Both the position numbers and the translations under genes were made by a program. A DNA stretch of 64,000 bases, from NCBI GenBank assembly GCA_023105745.1, contig JALGQZ010000001.1, forward strand, positions 54,320,937 to 54,384,936, in the 5' to 3' direction. The stretch comes from Austropuccinia psidii (Eukaryota > Basidiomycota > Pucciniomycetes > Pucciniales > Sphaerophragmiaceae). Under the pieces are notes generated by a model. The model searched no databases, was not told the origin of the DNA, and saw only the letters and a list, made by a program, of their open reading frames with translations. Positions 25,221 through 35,321 of the stretch are shown here, piece after piece (position 1 is the stretch's first letter; each line of letters begins with the position of its first letter).

Positions 25221-25978
25221 ATAAATTAATCAACTCATAATGATTCTTTCTTTTCATTCTTTTATAATCATTTCTCTCATTCATCAATTATGACTTTTTA
25301 ATTATCTTATGATTCTTAATGATTATGATTTCCTCTCTCATCAATTTTCATCTCATTCATTTCATTTATATAAAGAGTGATTCTTTCTTCTTTCTTAATC
25401 ATTTCTGACCATTTCATTCACTTCATTTTATCTTATCAAATCAATTTCTTCTGTGGTATCATTCATATCTTATTCAGCATTGATTTATTGGTTTAATTGA
25501 TTGGATTATTCATTGGGATTCATTGGATTTATTGATTCAGCGATTCAGAATTTTTCATTTGGATTGGATTAATTGACTTTGAAGTCTCAAGATATTTTAT
25601 TGATCCTCAAGAATTTATTTTGATTATTGATTGATTTGACTCATCAAGATATTTGAATTGATTTCTGAAGATTTTGAATTGATTGATTGATTCCTCAAGA
25701 CCTTGATTTCATATTGAAGACAGTGATTTATTGATTGATTGATTATTGATTGAATATTGATTGACTTTTGATTTACTCAACATTATTGATATTTGATTTG
25801 AATTTGATTTATTGTTGATTATTGATTGAATTGATTAATTGTTTGTTGAAGTTGGTTTCACCTCAAGAATTGAATTGATTCCTCAAGACCCATCAAGATT
25901 TTATTGTGATTGATTTGGCCAAGTTTTGATTTCTGTTCTCAATACCATCAAGTTTCTTTTATTCAACTTCTGTTCATA
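25221..25978 (+). other. Element A 5' leader, noncoding
   Basis: A T/A-rich leader of about 757 nt. It is rich in TTGATTGATT runs and repeated CTCAAGA words, and resembles the B leader at 27,056-27,831. It contains several upstream ATGs, so simple scanning to the gag ATG at 25,979 is not expected. Confidence 0.6.
25222..25235 (+). other. Element A self-primer binding site
   Basis: TAAATTAATCAACT begins 2 nt inside the LTR and pairs with AGTTAATTAATTTA in the LTR at 24,845-24,858, with one mismatch at the C. No TGG-initial tRNA-type PBS is present here. Tf1 of fission yeast primes in this way; the assignment by analogy is inference. Confidence 0.6.
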
Positions 25979-26335
25979 ATGCCAGTTCAGCATAGTCCCC
26001 CAGCAAAGAACACTAGATCCCAAAAAATTCCAGCTGTTCTCACTCCTACAGCAAGGGCTCCTCTTGACCGCACACCATCAGTTCATCAACTGAGTGCAAA
26101 CTTGGACAGAGGACCACCAATGCAAGGAGCAGCACCCTCAAGAAGAGGTGTAATGAAATCTAGAAGATCAAGATCCTTTTCTGGACTTTTGGGTGGCTAC
26201 CCTGGCCTGTCTGAAGGTGCAAGAGCAAGATTAGGGGAAGTTGAAGATGAACAGGGGGAAGAGTCTGTGGAAGAGGAAGATTCTGGGGATACTGAAGTGG
26301 CAGATGCCTTGGAAAATGCTCCAGAGGTGCCTCAG
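25979..26335 (+). pseudogene. Element A gag, N-terminal part (split by B)
   Basis: The ATG at 25,979 opens a frame starting MPVQHSPPAKNTRSQ. It has a basic/Ser stretch SRRSRSFSGLLGGYP and an acidic tract EDEQGEESVEEEDSG. The start is chosen because element B has the same ATG context and protein start at 27,832. The frame is cut after codon 119 by element B. It resumes at 35,322 in the same phase: removing 8,991 nt, which includes one copy of the TSD, leaves the frame unchanged. Confidence 0.8.
26331..26335 (+). repeat. TSD of element B, left copy (CTCAG)
   Basis: CTCAG directly precedes the B 5' LTR and recurs at 35,322-35,326 directly after the B 3' LTR. This is the 5-bp duplication expected from Ty3/gypsy integrase. 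Confidence 0.9.
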
Positions 26336-27055
26336 TGTCACAGCCAAGGAGGCAGGGGCATTACCAATCATATTCAACAATCATTACTTCATTGATACCC
26401 CTCAAAACCCAATCAGCAAGGGGCTTTCATTCAACATTCTCCAAATACAGTTTTCAGAACTCAATACAGTTTCATACAGGCAAGACCCAAATACAGGCCT
26501 GTAATCAATACAGGCACAAATACCTGTATTGCCTGTATAACCTGTATTGGATTCACCAATACAGGATTCAATCCCACATCCAGCTTCTTCCAGCATACAG
26601 ACAAGTACCTCAACACTCAAACTCCAAGGCTGGTATTTCTCACATATACCAGCCCCTCTTCACCCACCTGGGGGTTTTTCCCCCAGTTAATTAAAATATT
26701 GGATTTATTATTTAATATTATTTTATTTCTCATTAAGAAATATTATTTTATTACTTATTAAGTTAGTCTTTGCCTTCCCTCACCTGTTCAGTAGAGTCCT
26801 GGCAGCCATATCCTCTATTAATCCTTTTCTCTTTTCTGAACAGGTTGAAACAGTGGTACAGGATTATTTGTGGTTGGCTCTTTATTATTGCTTTTGTTTT
26901 CCTCTCATATCTTTTAATTCTTATTATTTTATGACTAGGAAATTATTATCTTATTTCATTACTCTTATCAATTGAGTATTTCATTCTGAGCCCTCCATAA
27001 GTAAGTCTGTTCACTGAGTGCCAGTCCCTCTTCATTTAGAAGAGCCCCTGTGACA
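26336..27055 (+). repeat. 5' LTR of element B
   Basis: It starts TGTCACAGCC and ends CCCTGTGACA; 720 bp. U3 holds about eleven TACAG/CTGTA words between 26,450 and 26,605. A 9-bp perfect inverted repeat GGCTGGTAT/ATACCAGCC (26,628-26,654) brackets the TATA-like ATATACC. A hairpin CTGGGGG-TTTTT-CCCCCAG lies at 26,668-26,686. Confidence 0.9.
26628..26698 (+). promoter_or_regulatory. Element B core promoter and predicted self-primer
   Basis: TATA-like CATATACC (26,643-26,650) is followed about 40 bp later by AGTTAATTAAAATA (26,685-26,698), the predicted 5' end of the genomic RNA. The last 14 nt are exactly complementary to 27,057-27,070 just inside the LTR. The G5/C5 hairpin lies between the two. 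Confidence 0.6.
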
Positions 27056-27831
27056 TTATTTTAATTAACTCATAATTGCTTCTTCTTTTCATTCATTTCA
27101 TTCATTTCTCTCATTCTTCAATTATGATCTTTTCATGATTTTATGATTTTTATGATTTCATTATCTCTCATCAATTTTCATCCCATTCATTTCATTCAAA
27201 TGAAAATTGATTCTCTTTCTCATTTCAAAATTTTGCTGACCATTTCATTTTCTCTTAATTCTCAATGAATTTCATTTTCATTTCCTGTCTGAATTCAGTT
27301 TTTTTATAAGGTTTAATTGATTGGAATTTGGGATTAATTGATTTATCGTTTCAGGAGTTATTGAATTGGGGTTATCATTGGTTGATTTTGAAATTTCTCA
27401 AGATTATTTATTTATTGATTGATTTCTCAAGAAATTGATTGACCTCAAGACTCTGATTTTATTTAATTGATTGATCTCATTTGATTCCTCAAGATAGCTG
27501 ATTTATCCTCAAGATTTGATTTGATTGATTGATTTGAATTTTATTCCTCAAGAAAATTGAATTGATTTTTGAAGATATTGATTGAATTCCTCAAGACTTC
27601 ATTGATTTGATTTTGAATTGACTTGATTTACTTGATTTGACTTATTGATTGAAATTGATTATTCATAAGAATTTGACTTTGTCATCTTCACTCTTCAAGA
27701 ATTATTGATATTGATTCATGTCAAGACTATTGATTGATTTCTCAATTTCATCAAGATTCTCATTTGATTGTTTTGGTCAAGCCTTATTTAATTCAAAGCT
27801 TCATCAAGTTTTTATTCATTCTTCTTTCATT
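27056..27831 (+). other. Element B 5' leader, noncoding
   Basis: A 776-nt T-rich leader. Between about 27,395 and 27,600 the word CTCAAGA occurs roughly seven times, separated by GATTGATT-type runs. Multiple upstream ATGs are present. It may contain packaging or translation signals; no direct evidence is visible. Confidence 0.55.
27057..27070 (+). other. Element B self-primer binding site
   Basis: TATTTTAATTAACT starts 2 nt inside the LTR and is a perfect 14-nt complement of AGTTAATTAAAATA in the LTR. In element A both partners differ together (ATTTA with TAAAT in place of AAAATA with TATTTT), which is covariation supporting a Tf1-like self-priming mechanism. Confidence 0.7.
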
Positions 27832-29190
27832 ATGCCAGTTCGGCATAACCCACCAGCCAAGGATACAAGATCCCAGAGACATCAAGCTGTTCTCACTCCT
27901 ACAGCAAGGGGTCCTCTTGACTGCACACCAACAGTTCATCAACTGAGTGCAAACTTGGACAGAGGACCACCAATGGAAGGAGCAGCACCCTCAAGAAGAG
28001 GAGGTGTGAAGTCAAGAAGATCAAGATCATTCTCTGGCTTGTTGGGTGGCTATTCAAGCATTCCTCAAGGGCCTAGAAGCAGATTAGGGGAAGCTGAAGA
28101 TGAAGAGGGGGAGGAGTCTGTGGAAGAGGAGGAGTCTGAAGAAACTGAAGTAGCAGCTGCCTTGGCAGGTGCCCCTGAGGCTTCTGGAGCTCCAAATCTA
28201 GCCCTTTCTAATCAACCTCTTGTCTCTCAAGCACAACCAAATTTTCTCAAAATGATGGAGCAGATGACTCAATTCATGGGTCAACTCACTCAAGCAGTTG
28301 CCCTAAGGGACACTTCAAAAGTCCCTGCATTCAAGACTCCATCAATGAAGGAACCTGATTCTTTTGATGTTACTAAAGCTCATAAATTGAGAGGATTAAT
28401 TCAATCCCGTCAATTAATATTCCATAATGACACAGCAAGCTTCTTCTCTGAAAGGAAGAAGGTCTTATACTCAACTTCTTTTCTTACTAGTAGAGCTGGC
28501 AAATGGATTGAACCCTATCTCTCAAATATCTCCAATGAAGACCCATCTTACCTTCCCAATAACTGGCAGTTATTTGAAGCCCAGTTATTCACTATGTTTG
28601 TTGATCCCAATGAAGTCAGAAAAGCTGAACAAGAGTTGGACAATTTGAGGATGAGGGGAAGTGGTCAAGCTTCCTTGTACATAGCTGATTTCAGAAGTTT
28701 AATGTCAATAATTGGAGACTGGGGGGAAAGGGCCTATATTCATGTATATAGAAGAGGCTTGGCATAAAGATTGTTGGACCAATTGGCTTCTCACCCTGGA
28801 ACCTTTGATAGTCTTCAAGAACTCATGGATATCACCTTGGAATTAGATACCAGGTACCATGAGAGGCAGAAGGAAAAGGGTAGTCATCAAGAGAAGAAGC
28901 CTCCAATCAGTGCATCCAACTCCTGAAAGCCCCCTCAAAGTTCATCATCACAGAAGCCTTATCACAAGAAGAATAAGAAGGGGAAGAATTTTCAAGTGTC
29001 CAAAGACAAACCTCATGCTGCTCTCCTCAATAAGGACAACAAATTAATTGGTTCTGAAAAGGAGAGGAGGATTAAAGAAGGCTTGTGCAATTATTGTGGT
29101 GGTAAACACCCATTTGAGAAATGCTTCAAGAGGCCTGAAAATAGGCAAGGGTCATCAAAAGGCTTCCCTAGCAAGCAGGGAAAAGCCTGA
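27832..29190 (+). pseudogene. Element B gag (two nonsense codons)
   Basis: The ATG at 27,832 opens a frame of 453 codons to TGA at 29,188-29,190, with internal stops TAA 28,765-28,767 (TCA in A) and TGA 28,924-28,926. Order: basic SRRSRSFSGLLGGY region, acidic tract, a Retrotrans_gag-like capsid segment (about residues 140-330; MEQMTQFMGQLTQA, RKAEQELDNL, GDWGERAYIHVYRR), and a Lys-rich segment. A single zinc knuckle CNYCGGKHPFEKC has C-X2-C-X3-H-X4-C spacing, one residue shorter than the usual X4 before His. Gag assembles the particle and binds genomic RNA. Pol follows by -1 frameshifting at the C-terminus. Confidence 0.85.
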
Positions 29191-29242
29191 GTGGGAATCA
29201 TGATGTGTTCAATGGTTCTCACTTATTTCCTTCAAGAGCACA
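29178..29242 (+). promoter_or_regulatory. Element B gag-pol -1 frameshift signal
   Basis: Slippery heptamer G GGA AAA at 29,178-29,184 in gag phase, then a 6-nt spacer containing the gag stop. An 11-bp stem follows, GTGGGAATCAT (29,191-29,201) with ATGGTTCTCAC (29,212-29,222). The 10-nt loop can pair TGTGTTC (29,204-29,210) with GAGCACA (29,236-29,242), giving an H-type pseudoknot with a 13-nt second loop. The pol frame is open from the slip point. Confidence 0.75.
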
Positions 29243-32200
29243 ATTGTGCACTCTGAATACTAGTGTCAAGAAATCTTTAAAATTTCTTATTTTTTCTTCA
29301 ATCTCTGATATTTTTTATAGTATTCTCATTGATTCTGGTGCTACAAAGTCCTTTATTGCAAATAATTTTGTTCTCAAGTACTCATTGACCATGTCAGAGC
29401 TCCCTGAAAAGATTCCTCTTTTCATTTTGGATTCCAATGAATCCACTTCCCTGTTCATCACCCATTATACCAAGTGGGTTGTTGATTTACCTTCCTTCCC
29501 AAGCTTTGAATGGGATTTCTTTATCATAGATTAACCCAAGGGAGAAGACCTGATATTGGGCTATGATTTTGTTTACCATTTTGATCCCATTATTGATTGG
29601 AAAAATGGATTGATCACCTATGATTCTAGTCATAAGGATTCTAGTGGTATTATTTCTTCTACTAGTAATGACTTTTCCACTGCTGTCAACAGTGTTTCTC
29701 TGGTTGGTGAACTTAATACACCTTCCCTTCCTCCTTCTGTCCATAACCCCTCCATTTTTCCCTCTCAGTCATTACTTCAATTAAGAGATGAAGTCTTCAA
29801 AGAGATAAAAGATGTTGGAGAAGATGTTGCTATATCTTCACTTCATCTCTTTCAAGGGGATATGGACCTTCCTCCTTTATCTTTTCATGCCTCCCTGGAG
29901 GAGCAGTGGGATGAGGAGGAAGAGCCAGAAGAGATTGAAACTGTGCTGAAGGTAGTCCCTCCTGTTTATCACAAATATTTGGATGTATTCTTCAAAGTGA
30001 AATCAGAGAAACTTCCTCCACACCGTGCCTGTGATCATCATATCGAGCTGGAGGGTCTTCTACCTCCAGTTGGTGTTATCTACTCTTTATCAAAGAATGA
30101 GTCAGAAACACTGTGGGCCTACATTTCAGAGAATGTAGAGAAAGGTTTCATTAGACCAAGCTCCTCTTCAACAGGAGCACCTGTCCTTTTTGTTAAGAAA
30201 AAGGGTGGAGGTCTTTGTTTGTGTATTGATTACCGCAAACTTAATGCTGTCACTTGGAAGAACAGGTATCCTGTTCCTCTAATGAATCAGCTTCTTACCG
30301 TATTCAACGGTGCTACTATCTTCTCCAAGATAGATCTGCGTGGTGCTTATAATCTCCTGAGAATTAAAGAAGGGGAGGAGCATTTAACTGCCTTTAGAAC
30401 CAAATATGGTAGTTTTGAGTATTTGGTTATGCCATTTGGCTTAACCAATGCTCCAGCTTCATTCCAAAATCTTGTGAATGATATCTTTGCAGATTATTTG
30501 GATATTTTTGTGGTAGTGTACTGAGATGATATTATGGTCTTCTCTAGCTCTTTGTATGAACATGTTGAACGTGTGGCCTCTGTTCTCCAAAGACTGAGAG
30601 ACAATAATCTGTTTGCTAAAGCCTCAAAGTGTGTATTTCATGCCGCAAGTGTGGAATACTTGGGCTATGTTATTTCAAGTGATGGCCTCAAGATGGATTC
30701 TTCAAAGGTTCAACAAATCCTCAATTGGCCTCAGCCCAAGAACATCAAGGCCCTCCTATCTTTTCTTGGATTTGCCAACTTTTATTGTCGTTTCATTAAA
30801 AACTATTCCAAAAAAATCTCTGCTTTAACTTCCCTCCTTCAAAAAGATTCTACCTTTATCTTCAATGAGGAAACCCTTAGTCACTTTCAAATACTCAAAG
30901 AAGCCTTCACCACCGCTCCTATTCTCTCTCATTTTAATCCTTCTCTACCAACTTTTTTAGAGACTGATGCTTTTGATTATGCCTTGGGTGCTGTACTGAG
31001 TCAGGTGAATGACTCAGGAAAGCATCCCATTGCATTTTATAGTCGCAAGCTCTTACCAGCTGAACTCAACTATGAAATTCATGACGAGGAACTCCTTGGC
31101 ATAGTTTGGGCTCTCAAGTGCTGGAGAGCTTTTCTCCTTTCTCTTTCTGATTCCTTTGAGTTCTTGACAGACCATTGTTCCCTTCAGTATTTTATGTCCT
31201 CTAAAGTCCTTACTGGTTGTCAAGCCCGTTGGGCTGAATTTCTATCCGAATTCCATTTTATCCTCACTTACCGCCCAGGCAGGCTGGCCACTTTACCAGA
31301 TGCCTTCTCACGTTGCGACGACGTGTACCCAGAGAGGGTGGTGGATTTCATCAGCAATAATCCTCAAAACTTTCATCAAGTTCTCAAGCAAAATGAAATT
31401 CAAGATTCAAGATTCTTTTCAATAGAAGTTGATATTTTTTCAGATGTAGTTGATCAAATTCAAAGACAAGTATGGCAAGACAAAGATTATAAGGAAATCC
31501 TCAAGAAATTAGCAAGAGGAGAATCAGTCCCAGACTATTCTCTTGAACCTCAAGCAAAATTATTATTTCTCAAAGATAGAGTAGTCATTCCAAGCAGTCA
31601 TGAAATTCAATTGGACATTCTTCAAAAGCATCATGACTCACTGTTGGCTGGCCATCCTGGCCAAGAGAAGACCCTCAAGCTCATCAAGAAGGATTTTGTT
31701 TGGGCTGGAATGAATCAAATCATCAAGGACTATGTGTCCTCATGTCAGCAATGACCAAGAAACAAGAACATTCACCATAAGAAGTTTGGGCTAATCAAGC
31801 CTCTTCAAATTCCATCTGGTCCTTGGAATTATTTATCAATGGACTTTATCACTCAACTGCCCTTGTCAAGCAACTTTGATTCAATTTTAGTAGTTGTAGA
31901 CAGATTTTCAAAAATGGCAATATTTATTCCAACTTATTCAACAATCACTGCTTTGGACTTAGCTCAAATATTCATTAATCATGTCTTTTCCAAACATGGT
32001 CTTCCAATCAGTACTGTTAGTGATAGAGGTTCATTATTTGTTTCATCATTTTGGACTCAATTGTGTCAGCAGCTCAAGATATCAAGAGATCTTTCAACTG
32101 CCTTTCACCCTGAAACAGATGGACAGACAGAGAGGGTAAATCAGATTCTAGAACAGTATCTTTGGATGTATGTCAGTTACCATCAAGATGACTGGCACAC

Positions 32201-32663
32201 CTGGCTCCCTCTGGCTGAATTTGCCTATAATAATGCAGAACATTCATCAACAAAACAGTCTCCATTTTTCACTATTTATGGAAGAAATCCCAGCTTTGAT
32301 TCAATTCACATTTCTCAAGATACACCTGCTGGAAAGTTGTCATCGAAACTCCAATCAGTACAGCAAGTTGTCAAAGAAGAACTAGAGTCAGCAATAAAGC
32401 GATTTAAGAATTATGCAGATAGAAATAGAGCAATTCCACCTGATTTCCAACCTGGGGACAAAGTATGGCTAGCTTCCAAGAACATCAAGACAACAAGACC
32501 CACCAAGAAACCTTCAGAAAGACGGTTGGGACCCTTTCAAGCTCTCAAGAATATTGGCAGCCATGCATATCACCTCAAGTTGCCTCAACAATGGAAGTCA
32601 GTTCACCCTGTCTTCCATGTGTCCTTGTTAGAACCAGTGAAGCAATCATCTATCCCAAATTGA
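29184..32663 (+). pseudogene. Element B pol: protease, RT, RNase H, integrase
   Basis: Lies in the -1 frame to gag. Protease active site DSGAT at 29,331-29,345. RT from about 30,070 with intact [10 protein letters not shown] and [13 protein letters not shown]. The catalytic YLDD has become Y-stop-DD (TGA 30,522-30,524). RNase H with TDAFDYALGAVLSQ from about 30,960. Integrase zinc region HHDSLLAGHPGQEK then SCQQ, with the last Cys lost to TGA 31,752-31,754. Integrase core D, D, E: MDFITQLP (31,839), SDRGSLF, HPETDGQTERVN. A GPF/Y module (RRLGPFQ) follows. Other stops are TAA 29,532-29,534 and TGA 32,661-32,663. Domain order is that of chromoviral Ty3/gypsy. Confidence 0.88.
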
Positions 32664-32835
32664 CACCAATTGCCACCACCTCCAGTCATAGTGGAAGAGC
32701 AAGAAGAATGGGAAGTGGCTCAGGTTCTGGACTCAAAACTCAAGAGAGGTTCGTTATGGTATTTAGTGGAGTGGAAAGGATTCAATGAAGACCCAGAAAG
32801 AACAACTTGGGAACCAGCTCCCCAGACCTTGTCAA
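32664..32835 (+). pseudogene. Element B integrase C-terminal chromodomain
   Basis: After the TGA at 32,661 the frame continues with HQLPPPPV, EEWEVAQVLDSKLKRG, WYLVEWKGF and TTWEPA, a canonical chromodomain with its aromatic cage positions (W-x-V, Y-L-V-x-W, W-E-P). In host proteins this fold binds methylated histone tails, and in chromoviruses it guides integration to heterochromatin. A 16-nt deletion at about 32,820 relative to element A shifts the frame and removes the normal C-terminus. Confidence 0.85.
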
Positions 32836-32893
32836 GGATTTTCACACTTTGTATCCAGACAAGCCTGGCCCAAATGCCTCAAGAGTTTGATTT

Positions 32894-33029
32894 ATGGTGC
32901 TTGGTGGGGATTGGAGTTTATGAAATTAAGTTCCTCTCCTGGCATGTACCTTTAAGGGGGTATTCTACCCAAATTTGTTGTAAGCATCACCTTGGCCACT
33001 TTGTGAGCGCTTGTCAATTCTTTGGACAG
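32894..33029 (+). other. Element B post-pol intron-like module, copy 1
   Basis: Follows the pol end: ATGGTGCTTGGTGGGGA, then TATGAAATTAAGTTCC (the donor-like GTAAGT of sister copies is mutated to ATTAAG), CACCTTGGCCACTTTGTGAGC, and an acceptor-like TTTGGACAG ending at 33,029. It is one of eight related modules in the window. Confidence 0.6.
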
Positions 33030-33193
33030 GTTCAGAAGGCCTTGCAACATCATACCCTCAAGATTTTGGACCTTTCATCAAGATATGGCCCAATCGTTCC
33101 TCTTATATTCTTTCCTTCCTTAATCATGCCATAAATTATCTTTCATAACATTCATTACCAAAATTCATGTTATGGCATAATTTCTTTTCATTT

Positions 33194-33326
33194 ATGATGC
33201 TTGGTGGGGAGTGGAAGTTATGAAAGTAAGTTCCATCTCCTGGTATGCATCCCTGAGGGGTCTACTTCTTGTAAAACAATACCTTGGCCACACTGTGAGC
33301 ATAAAATGCTTGATTTTATCTTTCAG
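33194..33326 (+). other. Element B post-pol intron-like module, copy 2
   Basis: ATGCTTGGTGGGGAGTGG, then TATGAAAGTAAGT. The GTAAGT at 33,226-33,231 is a consensus 5' splice site. CCTTGGCCACACTGTGAGC follows, then the acceptor-like TTTATCTTTCAG ending at 33,326. The donor-to-acceptor span is 101 nt, typical of fungal introns. Confidence 0.6.
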
Positions 33327-34585
33327 AACATTTTGGCCAAAATCAAGCAACTCACCACAAGAAGGACAACCCTCAGGCATTTTCTTATTTCTTTCTTTAC
33401 TCTCTTTTTCTCTCAATTCTTTTTCATTTTTTTTTTATTTCAGTTTCTTTTACTTGTATGTTTTATTTTTTATTTTTTATTTTTATTTCTTATTTCAAAA
33501 GCAGTAGTCATCACTCCCATATCATGTTTGGGGAGTCAATTCAATCAAGAATCAAAGAGCAAATCACTGGTAATGGTAAAGACCAGCTACAGATAACCCT
33601 CATCAAAACTTCTTCAAGTCAGCCTTAAACTCATTTCTTAAGATCAAAATTGAAAGCCAAAACCCAATCAACAAGGCATTTATGGCAATTGACCAGTCAA
33701 GGAGGAGATAAGAAGAAAGACATTCAGGAAGAAATCAAGATAAAAAAAGGAAAACCCTGCTTCAAATGGCCCAATTGGCCAATTTCATGAATTCATGCAC
33801 TTTGGCACAAATGGCCATTTCAAACCTCAAAACTTCAAAATAGCTCATTTTTATCATTTTTCATCAAAATATGCTTAATTATGCAAATTGGCAAATTTGC
33901 GCATTGTTGCGCATTTGTGCACTTTTGCGCAAAAGGCCTGTTTATCTTGTCAAAAGGCTTCAAAAGGCCTTTTTGGCCAATTTCATCATAATTGCGCATT
34001 TGCGCACTTTGTGCAAAAATGCGCAAAATGGCCAGAACACTTTATAGGGCATTTTTCCATCATTAATCAAATTTTGTCAAATTTTTCACCAATATATGCC
34101 ATTATGGCATATATGCGCATTTGCGCAAATTGGCCAAAAACCCCTTTAATCACGAAATCAAGGATTTTGGCCAGGACTTCTGAAATGGTCCAAAACCTCA
34201 AGTATTGGCCACTTTATGCCAACACTCTCAAGATTAAAGTTATGATGAAATCAGGTGTTCTTGGGACATAAACCCAGGTCACCTACTTTTCAAAAGCCAT
34301 GAGGAATCAAGAAACGTTTGGTGAAGACACTCAAGACAAGAAGGAATAAGGTTTAAGAATAATGAAGGCATTTTGAAGGAAAAGAGGGAATTCAGAATCA
34401 AGATCAAGGGGAAAATACCTACAAGTGATCAAATGAAGATTTTGTTTGAGTATTGATTGAAGAAGAACGTTTAATGGGATAAATTTAAGGAATTGGGGGA
34501 AAGAACTGTGTGGATTGTTTGCAAGCTCATCAAGACTCACTGTACTTATGGTGCTCAGAGCTCACCACTTTCAAGAGGGGGATAA
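33327..34585 (+). other. Element B 3' noncoding region with TGCGCA cluster
   Basis: No credible gene. Eight TGCGCA palindromes lie within about 33,895-34,130, striking in such CpG-poor DNA, along with many TTGGCC words. The region ends with the polypurine tract TTTCAAGAGGGGGATAA directly before the 3' LTR. Confidence 0.6.
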
Positions 34586-35321
34586 TGTCACAGCCAAAGA
34601 GGCAGGGGCATTACCAATAATATTCAACAATCATTACTTCATTGATACCCCTCAAAACCCAATCAGCAAGGGGGTTTCATTCAACATTCTCCAAATACAG
34701 TTTTCAGACCTCAATACAGTTTCATACAGGCAAGACCCAAATACAGGATTCACCAAATACAGGCCTGTAATCAATACAGGCACAAATACCTGTATTGACT
34801 GTATAAACTGTATTGGATTCACCAATACAGGATTCAATCCCACATCCAGCTTCTTCCAGCATACAGACAAGTATCTCAACACTCAAACTCCAAGGCTGGT
34901 ATTTCTCACATATACCAGCCCCTCTTCACCCACCTGGGGGTTTTTCCCCCAGTTAATTAAAATGTTGGATTTATTATTTAATATTATTTTATTTCTCATT
35001 AAGAAATATTATTTTATTACTTATTAAGTTAGTCTTTGCCTTCCCTCACCTGTTCAGTAGAGTCCTGGCGGCCATATCCTCTATTAATCCTTTTCTCTTT
35101 TCTGAACAGGTTGAAACAGTGGTACAGGATTATTTGTGGCTGGCTCTTTATTATTGCTTTTGTTTTCCTCTCATATCTTTTAATTCTTATTATTTTATGA
35201 CTAGGAAATTATTATCTTATTTCATTACTCTTATCAATTGAGTATTTCATTCTGAGCCCTCCATAAGTAAGTCTTTTCACTGTGTGCCAGGCCCTCTTCA
35301 TTTAGAAGAGCCCCTGTGACA
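34586..35321 (+). repeat. 3' LTR of element B
   Basis: 736 bp, starting TGTCACAGCC and ending CCCTGTGACA. It differs from the 5' LTR by scattered substitutions and a 16-bp tandem duplication (ATACAGGATTCACCAA type) near 34,745. It is followed by the TSD CTCAG at 35,322-35,326. Confidence 0.9.

Larger units (their letters stand above)
26336..35321 (+). mobile_element. Element B: complete chromodomain Ty3/gypsy retrotransposon nested in A
   Basis: Full structure: 5' LTR (26,336-27,055), leader, gag, pol in the -1 frame, post-pol region with two intron-like modules, PPT (AAGAGGGGGATAA, ending 34,585) and 3' LTR (34,586-35,321). Perfect CTCAG TSDs flank it. Both LTRs are nearly identical, apart from about 2% substitutions and a 16-bp duplication in the 3' copy, so insertion was fairly recent. 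All ORFs carry stops, so it is not autonomous now. Confidence 0.92.

Noticed and set aside
25221..25240. tRNA-type primer-binding site for elements A and B
   Set aside because: No TGG-initial sequence complementary to a tRNA 3' end near the LTR; complementarity to the LTR itself is much better supported.
32670..33134. Plus ORF continuing past the B chromodomain
   Set aside because: The extension after about 32,825 is caused by a 16-nt deletion shifting into noncoding post-pol sequence; only the chromodomain part is real.
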